Made by a program: the position numbers and the translations under genes
Shown here: one piece after another, positions 41,325 through 49,995 of the stretch
Numbering within the stretch: the first letter of the stretch is position 1
How the letters are laid out: the number at the start of each line of letters is the position of its first letter
The notes under the pieces: generated by a model
What the model saw: only the letters and a program-made list of their open reading frames with translations
What the model was told of the DNA's origin: nothing
The model's database searches: none
From: Paraburkholderia sp. C35
Lineage (GTDB): Bacteria > Pseudomonadota > Gammaproteobacteria > Burkholderiales > Burkholderiaceae
Direction: 5' to 3'
Length of the DNA: 64,000 nucleotides
Assembly (NCBI RefSeq): GCF_003121405.1
Contig: NZ_QBUY01000019.1
Location: 1-64,000, forward strand

Positions 41325-42428
41325 CTAGCGATCGACACGTCCAATCACGCCATCGTGTGTCGCCTGCACCGGACGCAATGGAATCACATACACGGCGATG
41401 AGCATCGCGATTGCACCGCCGAGCAGCGTCTCCCACGCGCGGGCGACAAGCACGGGAACCGAATGCTCCCCTGAGACGGCAAGCGTGATCATCAGGATGA
41501 TCGAGAATGCGCCGCACGCGATGTCGTAACGATCAGGCAGTGCCATCACATACACGATCAGTGCGAGCGCGACCACAGCGCATACGATAAGAGGCGCGTG
41601 CGCGGCAAGGGGCAGGCACGCCAGCCCGAGCGGCACGCCGATGAGCGTGCCGATAATCCGTTGCTTCATGCGCGCGACCGTGCCCGCCGCCGTGACCGTC
41701 GTACCGCACACGCCGGCTGTAATCGCCCACACCGGCTCGACCAGCCCGAACGCGCTGTTCAATACGATGATGATCACCGCCGTGGCCGTCGCCTGCAGTC
41801 CCATGATGCATTCGGCTGAGAAGCGCGAATCCCGGTAGGCGGAATGCACTGGCGGCGGAGACGGTGTCGGCTTTTCGCCAGGACCGCTCAGAAGACGAGG
41901 TACGACGGAAGCGACAATCGCGATCAGCAATGCGATACCGATCTCGGGTGTGTCGACAGGCTTGAGTCCGGTGCCATAGGCAAGCAGACCGCCAATATAG
42001 AGTTGCAGGCCCACGCCCATGCCGAGCACGCCATATCGACGCAGGTAGCAGGCAAGAAACACGCTCGGCAGCAGAATCCATTCGCCGCCACTCAATCCGT
42101 ATTGCTGCAGCAGTGGCAGATCCAGAAGAGGCGCTAGTACGGCAAAGAACCATGCGCCCGCCGCAGCTGCGGCGCACAGGAGCACGAGATCGCGCGTCGA
42201 TTCATAGCGTGTGCCGCGTGCTTCGAACACGCTTGCCCACAACGCAAAGCCACCTGCGAGTATCGCGAGCGACGCGTGAATGGGATCGAGCGCCATCACG
42301 TCGTGCACACTGCCGAGCGCGATCGCGCCGCCGTAGGCCGTGCCGATCCGGAGTCCCTTTACACGCCGGTGCGCGCCTGGATCGACACGTTCGATCCAGG
42401 CCGCAATTCTCCCGATAGCTTCACGCAC
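41325..42428 (-). CDS. FUSC-family membrane protein (aromatic acid efflux type)
   Basis: A 367-residue membrane protein with about 8-10 hydrophobic segments in two halves, joined by a hydrophilic loop near residue 195 (SGPGEKPTPSPPP), typical of the FUSC/AaeB-like fold. Such proteins export aromatic acids or other toxic organic acids. Start is GTG, with GGGGAG 6 nt before. It lies alone, 169 nt after the RhlE gene in the same direction and 239 nt before the cupin operon. Substrate unknown. Confidence 0.82.
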   Translation of the reverse strand: MREAIGRIAAWIERVDPGAHRRVKGLRIGTAYGGAIALGSVHDVMALDPIHASLAILAGGFALWASVFEARGTRYESTRDLVLLCAAAAAGAWFFAVLAPLLDLPLLQQYGLSGGEWILLPSVFLACYLRRYGVLGMGVGLQLYIGGLLAYGTGLKPVDTPEIGIALLIAIVASVVPRLLSGPGEKPTPSPPPVHSAYRDSRFSAECIMGLQATATAVIIIVLNSAFGLVEPVWAITAGVCGTTVTAAGTVARMKQRIIGTLIGVPLGLACLPLAAHAPLIVCAVVALALIVYVMALPDRYDIACGAFSIILMITLAVSGEHSVPVLVARAWETLLGGAIAMLIAVYVIPLRPVQATHDGVIGRVDR

Positions 42429-42597
42429 GCCACACTCCCCTGTCCCGATGCAAAGTCGAACGTTGCTACGGAGTGAAAGGGCCGTGACCTGTGGCCAGCT
42501 TCTCCGTTCGTCCAGATGGTGACGCGGCTGACTTAGCTCGAAATTACCGTGAAACGCTTTCTCACGCGGGAAAGCTGGCGTGACTCATTGCCACGGA

Positions 42598-44043
42598 TCA
42601 GGGTTGGCGCTTGCCGCGCCCACCAGCCGGTTTGTCGGCCGGCTTGCGCGAACCCGCCGCCGGCTTGGCGGCCGGTTTGGCGCGTGGCTTTTGCACGCTG
42701 AACGGGCTGCCTTTCAAATAGCGGCTGTCGCTATCCGCGACTGCGGCACCCTGCACGGCGGGCTTGCGTTTGTTTTCACCGTTCTGCTGGCGCGGCTTGT
42801 TAGCGGGCACCGGCATCGCGCCTGATGCAGCTTGCGGCACCTTGGGTTTCTTCGGCTTTTTGGGTTTCTTGATGAGTTGACCCGTCGCGCTGGTTTCCGG
42901 CACGCGATGATCGGGCTCGAAACCCGGCTCTTCTTCACGGGACAGCGTTTGCCCGATCAGCGCTTCGATCGCGGCCAGTTGGGGCGCCTCATCGGCACAT
43001 ACGAGCGACACTGCCACGCCGCTTGCGCCCGCGCGGCCAGTTCGGCCGATACGATGCACATAATCTTGCGCCACGATGGGCAGATCGACGTTGATCACCA
43101 GCGGCAGATCGTCGATGTCCAGCCCGCGTGCGGCAACATCGGTGGCGACCAGCATACTGACTTCGCGCGCCTTGAAACGCTCCAGCGCACGCAGCCGGGC
43201 AGGTTGCGGCTTGTCGCCGTGGATAGTGTCGACCGCGTAGCCCGCTTCATCCAGCATGGCCGCCAGGTAATCGACGCCGTTGCGGGTTTTGACGAACACC
43301 AGCGCGTGCTGCCAGTTGTTCTCCGCGACCAGATGCATGAAAAGATCGGGCTTGTTGCGTTTATCGACGGGCACCACCCATTGCCTGATCTTGCTGGCCG
43401 TGGTGTTGGGCGGGCTGACGCTGATATTCACCGGGCTGCGCAGAATGCTTGCCGCCATCGCACGGATATCGTCAGTGAACGTGGCGGAGAACAGCAGGGT
43501 CTGGCGCTGAACGGGCAACGCAGCAAAGACGGCGTTGAGCTCGCGCGCAAAGCCCAGATCCAGCATGCGGTCGGCCTCGTCCAGCACGAGCGTTTGCACC
43601 TGATCGAACTGCACGGCGTTCTGTCGATTGAGATCCAGCAATCGGCCAGGCGTGGCAACCAGTACGTCCACGCCTTTGCGCAGCTTCATCATCTGCGGGT
43701 TGATGCTCACACCACCGTAGGCAGCCAGAAACCGCAGATCAAGGCCCTCGCCGTAAGCGACGAAGCTTTGCAGCACCTGCTCGGCCAGTTCTCGCGTCGG
43801 CACCAGCACCAGCACACGCGCACGGTTGCTCGACACCGCCGGGCCGTGCTGCACCAGCCGCTGCAGCAGCGGCAGCGCAAAACCTGCCGTTTTGCCCGTG
43901 CCCGTCTGCGCTGCCGCCATGACGTCCTTGCCACTGAGCACAGCAGGAATCGCCTTGGCCTGCACCGGCGTAGGCGCCTGGTAATTGAGGTGCTGCAGAT
44001 TGCGCAGCAAGGGGTCAATCAGGCCGAGCGAGGCAAAAGACAT
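42598..44043 (-). CDS. rhlE: DEAD-box RNA helicase, RhlE-like
   Basis: A 481-residue ATP-dependent RNA helicase. All motifs are present: Q motif region, AQTGTGKT (Walker A), PTRELA, TPGRLLDL, DEAD, SAT, ARGLDI, and HRIGRTGRAG. After about residue 370 comes a Lys/Pro-rich basic tail (KKPKKPKKPK, then AKPAAKPAAGSRKPADKP), usual in RhlE-type proteins. The ATG at 44043 follows a weak GGAA element; the frame is open 34 codons further up but lacks support. Roles: RNA remodelling, ribosome assembly, cold or stress adaptation. Unrelated to neighbours. Confidence 0.93.
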   Translation of the reverse strand: MSFASLGLIDPLLRNLQHLNYQAPTPVQAKAIPAVLSGKDVMAAAQTGTGKTAGFALPLLQRLVQHGPAVSSNRARVLVLVPTRELAEQVLQSFVAYGEGLDLRFLAAYGGVSINPQMMKLRKGVDVLVATPGRLLDLNRQNAVQFDQVQTLVLDEADRMLDLGFARELNAVFAALPVQRQTLLFSATFTDDIRAMAASILRSPVNISVSPPNTTASKIRQWVVPVDKRNKPDLFMHLVAENNWQHALVFVKTRNGVDYLAAMLDEAGYAVDTIHGDKPQPARLRALERFKAREVSMLVATDVAARGLDIDDLPLVINVDLPIVAQDYVHRIGRTGRAGASGVAVSLVCADEAPQLAAIEALIGQTLSREEEPGFEPDHRVPETSATGQLIKKPKKPKKPKVPQAASGAMPVPANKPRQQNGENKRKPAVQGAAVADSDSRYLKGSPFSVQKPRAKPAAKPAAGSRKPADKPAGGRGKRQP

Positions 44044-44180
44044 GAGCGTATTCCGGGCTAAAACCGCAATTCTAGCGGTTGCGGCGCCGGTTGCATCGCA
44101 CAGGGCGATGACCGTTGCGTGAGCTTCTCGCGACTCGCATGGCAAGCGCCCTCACTTCCGTATACCGGCGATGCCTTGCC

Positions 44181-45155
44181 CTATTGCGTCGCTCCCATCG
44201 AAAACCCGGCGGCCGCTTCGCGCGATTCGAACGCATAGTTGGTACGCAATATCTGTTCGAGGTGTTGGCCGTACGTCTCGCCGGCATGCGATGGACGCGG
44301 CACGGCAATGTCCAGCGGCGTTTCCAGGCCGCAGTCGAAAAAGAATGCAATCGAGTAACGGTCTCTTTCCCGATGATTCAGAACCCGATGCGGCGTCGCC
44401 TTGATCTTTCCGTCGCTCCATCCGGCCATGACCTGTCCCGTGTTCAAAACGAGCGAGCCCTCAATAGCAGGAACATCGGACCACGTTCCATCCGGGGACT
44501 GAACCTGCAAACCGCCGACATCGTCTTGCGCGACGAAGGTCAGGCATCCGTAGTCCGTGTGCGGTGCGGATCCGAACAGATTGGGTTCGGGATTGGGCAG
44601 TGCCGGATAGTGAAGCAGGCGCAAGATTGGATTCGGCCGCACGAAGTACTCGGCGAGTGCTTCGCGTGGCAGCCCCATCATGCTGGCGAAGCATGGCACG
44701 AGCTTCTGCCCGAGATCGACCATCGCGTGCCGGTAGCGTCGCGCAGCCTGTTCAAAGCCATCCACGGCGGGCCACGTTTGCGTGCCGCCCATCGCCGAAT
44801 TCGACCATGTGGCGCGCAGTGACGCGTCAAGTTCGTCCAGCACAACAAATGAATCGCTGTGGTTAGGTCGCCGCGCCGATCCAAGCGTCGACGCGATCAG
44901 CACGGATGTGCTCAGCGGCAGATAGCCTCTTAGATGCATGCCGTATCGAATCGCCATTTTCTCGGCAAGAGAAAGCTGGTGAAATCGCTTCGACGCGTCG
45001 AACAGATCGCGAATGATTTCCGCAGCAACGCCGTGATTCACGAGCACGGAAAATCCAACGTTCTCGTGCGCATCCTGCAACTGTTGCGCGACTCTCTGCC
45101 ATGCTCGGGGTTCTTCGCTCAAGAGCGGACTCACGTCGACAACCGGGATATTCAC
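44181..45155 (-). CDS. Isopenicillin-N-synthase-like Fe(II)/2OG oxygenase
   Basis: A 324-residue non-haem iron oxygenase of the IPNS/ACCO/GA-oxidase type. The N-terminus IPVVDVSPLL and GFSVLVNHGVAAE (GFF-NHG-type motif) belong to the DIOX_N domain; the metal site is PHTDYG (H-x-D) with the distal His in ATPHRV, and RDRYSIAFFF holds the Arg-x-Ser that binds 2-oxoglutarate. Start is GTG with AGGTG 7 nt before it. It may hydroxylate or cyclise a small molecule or nucleobase. Isolated by 137-148 nt from neighbours. Confidence 0.88.
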   Translation of the reverse strand: MNIPVVDVSPLLSEEPRAWQRVAQQLQDAHENVGFSVLVNHGVAAEIIRDLFDASKRFHQLSLAEKMAIRYGMHLRGYLPLSTSVLIASTLGSARRPNHSDSFVVLDELDASLRATWSNSAMGGTQTWPAVDGFEQAARRYRHAMVDLGQKLVPCFASMMGLPREALAEYFVRPNPILRLLHYPALPNPEPNLFGSAPHTDYGCLTFVAQDDVGGLQVQSPDGTWSDVPAIEGSLVLNTGQVMAGWSDGKIKATPHRVLNHRERDRYSIAFFFDCGLETPLDIAVPRPSHAGETYGQHLEQILRTNYAFESREAAAGFSMGATQ

Positions 45156-45303
45156 GATCTTTCACCTGGAAATGAGATTACTGCCACCAACGGCGGACCG
45201 CACGCTTTGAGCACGCGGACGTCATCTGATGTTTCCAGTCGAATCTAAACGCTGACAATTAGGTTTCCATTACGGTGGGCGACGCTGCATCGGCTGACCG
45301 CAT

Positions 45304-45999
45304 CTAGCTGGCGCGGGCCTTTTTGGCGCCATGCGCAGCGGCAAGCGCTTCGAGGCCTGCCATCGCGAAACCTACGTAATCCCCGGCCAACCCAACGCTG
45401 TCTTTTCCCGCTGCGGGCAACACGGCCGTCTGTATCTGCTTCGGCGCAATCATCATCGCGATGCACGGCAAGACGATAAACATCACCGCGCGCTGCACGC
45501 CGGCATCGGTCGGCTTGAGGCCCATGGCGTCGGCGACCAGGCTCAACATGAAAGCGGCTTTTGGCCGCACTGCTTTCGTCACGAGCGCGGGAATAGCCGG
45601 TGACGGCGACAGCACTTCACGCAACATCAGCATGAAGCCCCAATGTCGTTTGCCATTCGTCGCCAGCTCGACGAGTTGCCCTAGCACCGCGCGCAGCCTG
45701 GCTTGCGGATCGCCAGCGGCTTCGGCCACCGAGGTCAGTTGCTCGAGCCCTACGATCTGCTGATGCGCCTCGACAAGCGCCGCCTCGTATAGCGCCTCCC
45801 TGCTGCCGAAGTGGTAATTGACCGACGCCATCGGCGTGCCTGCCCGCTCGGCTATTTCCTTGCTGGTGGCGTCCGCGAAGCCTCGTTCGGCGAATACCTG
45901 CCCGGCCACGTCGAGCAGATGCTGGCGCGTCGCCGCGCCATCGGATCGTGAGGCGCGCCTGGATGCGCTCGCGGAAGCATTCTTCGGGTTCGTCGGCAT
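45304..45999 (-). CDS. TetR-family regulator (CecR-like)
   Basis: A 231-residue repressor. The HTH covers residues about 17-65 (ATRQHLLDVAGQVFAERGFADATSKEIAERAG, then MASVNYHFGSREALYEAAL). The C-terminal domain (from about residue 85) fits the CecR/YbiH group, with AMFIVLPCIAMM in the dimer region. The ATG at 45999 starts the usual N-terminus; GAG is nearby but the ribosome site is weak. It diverges from the FAD monooxygenase gene, and the perfect palindrome at 46035-46048 is its probable operator. Confidence 0.9.
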   Translation of the reverse strand: MPTNPKNASASASRRASRSDGAATRQHLLDVAGQVFAERGFADATSKEIAERAGTPMASVNYHFGSREALYEAALVEAHQQIVGLEQLTSVAEAAGDPQARLRAVLGQLVELATNGKRHWGFMLMLREVLSPSPAIPALVTKAVRPKAAFMLSLVADAMGLKPTDAGVQRAVMFIVLPCIAMMIAPKQIQTAVLPAAGKDSVGLAGDYVGFAMAGLEALAAAHGAKKARAS

Positions 46000-46034
46000 G
46001 ATGGAAATCTCGGTGCTCAGGATTAGATTGAATT

Positions 46035-46048
46035 TGAATTTAAATTCA
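46035..46048. promoter_or_regulatory. Palindromic TetR operator TGAATTTAAATTCA
   Basis: A perfect 14-bp palindrome, 36 nt from the TetR start and 131 nt from the monooxygenase start, inside an AT-rich region that also repeats GAATTT to its left (46029-46036). It is likely bound by the TetR protein and affects both promoters. Confidence 0.65.
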
Positions 46049-46178
46049 CATATCATCGATTCTACTCCATCGCAGCGGTAGCGACGACCTGCTCGCGCCC
46101 TTTTGCGTTGCGGGCGCGGGACTTGCGCGCCCGTCAGCCTGACGGCAGCAGGATGGATCCATTACCACGGAGCTTTCC

Positions 46179-47657
46179 ATGATCCGAAATTCCCTGAAGA
46201 AAGTGCTGATCATTGGCGCAGGCCCGGTCGGGTTGACGCTGGCCATCGAGCTCACGCGATTCGGCATCCCTGTGCGCATCATCGACAAGGCGGCCGAACG
46301 GACCGACAAGTCGAAGGCACTCGTCGTATGGAGCCGCACGCTCGAGCTTCTCGACCGGCAGCCGGGCGGCTCGGCTGCGTTCATCGAGGCGGGTTTCAAG
46401 GCGCATGCGTTCAGCTTCCTGTCCGGCGACAGGTTGATCGGACGCGTCACGATGGAATCGGTCGCCACGCCTTATCCGTATGCGCTGATGCTTCCACAGG
46501 CCGATACAGAGCGATTGCTGGAAGAACGGCTGGCGTCGCTCGGTGTGACGGTGCAAAGAAGTACGGAAGCCGTCAGCATTGCGTTGCGCGACGATGGCGC
46601 GGATGTCGTGTTGCGTCTGCCGGACGGACGCGAGGAAAACGAATCAGCCGATTGGCTGGTCGGTTGCGACGGCGCGCACAGTCTCGTGCGCCACACGGTT
46701 GGCGCAACATTCGACGGCAGCACCATGGACAGCGACTGGATTCTCGCGGACGTCCATATGCGCGGCTATCCCGTGCCCGATACGGAAGCCACGGTTTACT
46801 GGCATGAAGACGGCGCCTTTGTCGTCTTCCCGATCTCGCCGGGACGCTATCGACTTCTCGCCGACTTGCCGCCATCCGGTGAAGCGCATCCGCCGACACC
46901 CACGTTGGAACAGGTGCAGACCCTGATCGACCGGCGCGGCCCGCAAGGCATGACAGCCTTCGACCCGATCTGGCTGGCGGGCTTCCGCATCAATGGCCGC
47001 AAGGTCACGCGCTATCGCTGGGGACGTGCGTTTCTTTGCGGCGATGCCGCGCACGTTCACAGCCCGGCAGGCGGCCAGGGCATGAACACCGGCATGCAGG
47101 ACGCCTTCAATCTCGCGTGGAAACTCGCGCTGGTCGCGCAGGGTCGCGCGACGGAAGCCTTGATCGACAGCTTCAGTCCGGAGCGCAGCGATGTCGGCGA
47201 GCAGGTTCTCAAGAACGCGGAGCGCCTGACGCTGGTGGGCACCACGAGAAACCCCGTTGCGCGCACGGTACGAGATGTCATGGGGCATCTGATGCTTGGT
47301 CTCGCGCCCGTCCAGAACCGCGTCGCGGACACGATGACAGAAATGACGATTGGGTATCCCGAGAGTCCACTCAATGCCGGCTCTGCGTCCGGTCTGAACG
47401 GTCCGGAACCCGGCCAGCGCGTGCTGGGAGACCGGCCGTTCGGCGCGGGCAGTGAAGCGCGCTACGCGCTGCTGGGTTCCGGCTCCGCTGCGGCTGAGTT
47501 GATCGGCCGGTATGCGAACGTACTCGAAGCGGAGCTTCGCACGCCGCCCGATCCCAACGGCGTGTGGCTGGTCCGGCCCGATGGCTACGTTGCGGCTGTC
47601 GCGCGACATGACGATCTCTCGGCGATCGAGAAGAGTCTGGCGCGGTTGATGGTGTAG
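46179..47657 (+). CDS. FAD-dependent aromatic monooxygenase (PHBH/PheA type)
   Basis: A 492-residue class-A flavoprotein hydroxylase. Motifs: FAD site VLIIGAGPVGLTLAIEL at residues about 9-25, the DG motif DWLVGCDGAHSLVR (near residue 160), and GD motif FLCGDAAHVHSPAGGQGMNTGMQDA (near residue 285, quoted in parts) that binds both FAD and NAD(P)H. The C-terminal thioredoxin-like tail of phenol hydroxylases is reduced. GGAG precedes the ATG. It diverges from the TetR gene; it probably hydroxylates a phenolic or polyketide-like compound sensed by TetR. Confidence 0.92.
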   Translation: MIRNSLKKVLIIGAGPVGLTLAIELTRFGIPVRIIDKAAERTDKSKALVVWSRTLELLDRQPGGSAAFIEAGFKAHAFSFLSGDRLIGRVTMESVATPYPYALMLPQADTERLLEERLASLGVTVQRSTEAVSIALRDDGADVVLRLPDGREENESADWLVGCDGAHSLVRHTVGATFDGSTMDSDWILADVHMRGYPVPDTEATVYWHEDGAFVVFPISPGRYRLLADLPPSGEAHPPTPTLEQVQTLIDRRGPQGMTAFDPIWLAGFRINGRKVTRYRWGRAFLCGDAAHVHSPAGGQGMNTGMQDAFNLAWKLALVAQGRATEALIDSFSPERSDVGEQVLKNAERLTLVGTTRNPVARTVRDVMGHLMLGLAPVQNRVADTMTEMTIGYPESPLNAGSASGLNGPEPGQRVLGDRPFGAGSEARYALLGSGSAAAELIGRYANVLEAELRTPPDPNGVWLVRPDGYVAAVARHDDLSAIEKSLARLMV

Positions 47658-47685
47658 TCGAAGCGCGACCGTCATGCGCACGCGA

Positions 47686-47701
47686 AGACCCGCGCGGGTC
47701 T
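47686..47701. terminator. Palindromic hairpin between convergent genes
   Basis: AGACCCGC and GCGGGTCT form a 16-bp perfect palindrome 29 nt after the monooxygenase stop and 95 nt after the convergent DUF1254 stop. There is no T-run, so its function as a terminator is only likely from position. Confidence 0.4.
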
Positions 47702-47796
47702 GGCAGATCGCAGCCCCGCGTGCAGGTTTCCCGTGAATGGCTCACGAAGGCTCGCACGCAAGGCCAGTATCGTTTCGTTGCGGCTTCGCAATACTT

Positions 47797-49353
47797 CTAC
47801 TGCGCAATCCGTTTGAGATCATCAGGCTTCCACGTTTTATCGAAGAACGCCTGCTTCGGACTGTAGAGCCGCAGAATCACGAAGTACCCTTTTTCAGGCA
47901 CCGTACGTACCCAATTCGCTTCCTTGCCGGCGGGCGCAGCGGGACCGAAATAGAGATCGTACGAGCCGTCCGAGTTCTGAACCGGCTTGTCCATCGAGTT
48001 CAACGAAGGCAACGCCTGGCCATTCTCCAGGCCCGATGCCGTGATCGTGTCGTACACCGTCACCGACCAGAAGTTTGCGGCCGGAATATTGGGCGGCAGA
48101 TGCAACTGATACGTCTTGCCACCCTCGAGGACCTGCCCGTCCGAGTCACGCCAGGCGGAAGGATACTTGGCGCCCTTCTCGACCACATCCACCACCATAC
48201 CCGGGCTCGCCGCGTACGCCGAGGTGAAGTACGCATCGCGTTGAACCAGATTGGTGAACGTGCCGCTCGACTGGAACATCGGATTCTGGCCCGCGAAGAC
48301 GTTCTCCCACTGTCGATCGGGATAGTATTTGCCGCCCGGCTGGTTGAGCAACTCGTTCCAGATTTCGACCTTACTCATCCGGAACGCGGTTTTCGCGGCC
48401 TTGTCCAGCAATTCGCGCTGATGCGCGGTCGGCTGGAACGGCTTGCCTTTCTCGATACCGATGGCGGCCATCATGCCGCGCCAGTCCATATCGGTGGGAG
48501 CGACGGTTTCGTCGTTGACGAAACGCGCCAGCATGTCGAAGTAGGCACCGTCCTGCGGGAAGAGCATGAACGCAGGATTGGACGAACCATCCGGGAAACT
48601 CATCGGGCGCGCCGTATCGCGCTTGCCGTATGGATAGATTCGCGCGCCTGCCACCAGTTGATTCGCGGGCACCAGGTTCTTTGGATCGCTGAAGAATGCC
48701 CTGAAGAACACGAACACATTGTCGGTGCGCGAGCGATACATGTAATAGCCCTTCGGAGCCGGCCCCTTGTAGTTCCATGGCACGATCAGATACTTGCCGC
48801 CTTTGCCCGCGTCAGGGCCGACAAAACCGAAATCGCCCATCCAGGTCTTGCCGTTCAGCGTCGGTCCCGTGAGCGGACGCTGGAAGAAGTCGTCGAGAAT
48901 GCCCTGGTTCTTTGGCGGCACTTCCACGACGATCGGACCATCCTTTGCGATGTTGACGTAACTCATTGCGTACAGGCAGTCGGAATTCGGCGTGGTCACC
49001 TTGGTCTTCGCGTTCAGCCGCTCTTTCCAGACGGGCAGCACGTTATAGCCCGCGCCATAGGTCTTTTCCGATCCTTCCTTCATCGCATACATGTTGACGG
49101 CAGGAAGCGCCCACAGATAAACCTGCACTGCGCGCTGGAAATACAGTTCGTCTTTCAGCAGGTCTGCTGACTCCTGGGTCGGGAAGTCGCCCACGAATGG
49201 CGCGTTGGCAAGCGCATCGCGGCTGGCAGCGACAGTCTGCGCGGGTGAAGTCTGCGCCTGCGCATACACGGCCCATGAGGCAAGACATGCCATGGCCATG
49301 GTGACGAGCGGGCGTTTCGAGAGCAGGACCGGCTTCTGTTTATCGTGACTCAT
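47797..49353 (-). CDS. DUF1254/DUF1214 secreted protein
   Basis: A 518-residue exported protein. A Sec signal covers residues about 13-34 (RPLVTMAMACLASWAVYAQAQ). The DUF1254 part lies at about residues 70-200 (QRAVQVYLWALPAVNMYAMKEG, TPNSDCLYAMSYVNI) and DUF1214 near residues 400-505 (YDLYFGPAAPAGKEANWVRTVPEKGYFVILRLYSP, quoted for recognition). Such proteins are common in soil bacteria with no settled function. Its ATG overlaps the stop of the upstream DUF1214-like gene (4 nt), so the two are translated together. Confidence 0.88.
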   Translation of the reverse strand: MSHDKQKPVLLSKRPLVTMAMACLASWAVYAQAQTSPAQTVAASRDALANAPFVGDFPTQESADLLKDELYFQRAVQVYLWALPAVNMYAMKEGSEKTYGAGYNVLPVWKERLNAKTKVTTPNSDCLYAMSYVNIAKDGPIVVEVPPKNQGILDDFFQRPLTGPTLNGKTWMGDFGFVGPDAGKGGKYLIVPWNYKGPAPKGYYMYRSRTDNVFVFFRAFFSDPKNLVPANQLVAGARIYPYGKRDTARPMSFPDGSSNPAFMLFPQDGAYFDMLARFVNDETVAPTDMDWRGMMAAIGIEKGKPFQPTAHQRELLDKAAKTAFRMSKVEIWNELLNQPGGKYYPDRQWENVFAGQNPMFQSSGTFTNLVQRDAYFTSAYAASPGMVVDVVEKGAKYPSAWRDSDGQVLEGGKTYQLHLPPNIPAANFWSVTVYDTITASGLENGQALPSLNSMDKPVQNSDGSYDLYFGPAAPAGKEANWVRTVPEKGYFVILRLYSPKQAFFDKTWKPDDLKRIAQ

Positions 49354-49730
49354 GCGTTCACCTCTTCGAAGTCAGGCATAACGAATGTCTTGTGATTTAA
49401 CGCATCGGTCGCGCCGTAGTAGCGGAAAGTCGGCATCGGGCGCTTGCCGCGCGTTGGAATCCAGTTCGCTTCCAGACCGGCGGGCGGATTCGGGCCGACG
49501 TAAAGCGTGACGCCACCGTCGGCGTTTCTTTTCATCTTGTCGAGATCGTAGGACGACAGGGTTGTGCGGCCGGAATCCGTATAGATGAAAGAAAACGTCG
49601 CGCGGTCATACACCGTCAGTGCCGATGCGCCCGCAGGCAAGGCTGGGGAAGAATCGGCGGCGATTGCTTCGCCGGATGAAGACAGCACACTGGCGGCGGC
49701 TGTCGTTATCAGGAACTGTCGTCTGTCCAT
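49350..49730 (-). CDS. Short DUF1214-like protein with Tat-type signal
   Basis: A 126-residue protein. The N-terminus DRRQFLITTAAASVLSSSGEAIAA carries a twin-arginine-type motif (RRQFL). The rest matches the C-terminal half of DUF1214 (LYVGPNPPAGLEANWIPTRG, then PMPTFRYYGATDAL), so it is a short single-domain version. ATG 49730 has GAGGG 6 nt before; a GTG six bases upstream is less likely. It precedes the DUF1254 gene with a 4-nt overlap. Together they may form a periplasmic pair. Confidence 0.78.
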   Translation of the reverse strand: MDRRQFLITTAAASVLSSSGEAIAADSSPALPAGASALTVYDRATFSFIYTDSGRTTLSSYDLDKMKRNADGGVTLYVGPNPPAGLEANWIPTRGKRPMPTFRYYGATDALNHKTFVMPDFEEVNA

Positions 49731-49931
49731 CGGCACCCTCGACGCAAGCGTTGTTGTTGCCCGGTAGCGGTTTGCGACACACTACTCGACACCCACGACA
49801 TCTCACCATCGCACAGCCGCTGTATGGGATTGGACCGATAACACGTCTGCCTCGTCAGCTTCGGCCCGAAAACAGTCTGCGAAACCATCATAGCAACAAA
49901 TTTTTGCGTCATGACGCCGTTTTTGCCGACA

Positions 49932-49973
49932 CGCCGCCGCACGTATGCCGCATGTGGCACGTGTGCGGCGGCG
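49932..49973. repeat. Stem CGCCGCCGCA / TGCGGCGGCG downstream of the GMC gene
   Basis: Ten-base arms (49932-49941 and 49964-49973) pair exactly around a 22-nt spacer that itself contains a CATG-centred inverted repeat. It lies 23 nt beyond the stop of the leftward GMC gene, within the 265-nt gap to the DUF1214 gene. It may end the GMC/ThDP operon, though no T-run follows on the minus strand. Confidence 0.4.
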
Positions 49974-49995
49974 ACCTGCAATCCGGCAAACGCCG

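Noticed and set aside
42832..44061. 409-codon open frame on the plus strand
   Set aside because: Antisense to the RhlE helicase, whose motifs are complete.
49932..49973. Calling this stem a Rho-independent terminator
   Set aside because: There is no T-run after the stem on the minus strand and the spacer is long; it is kept only as a repeat.
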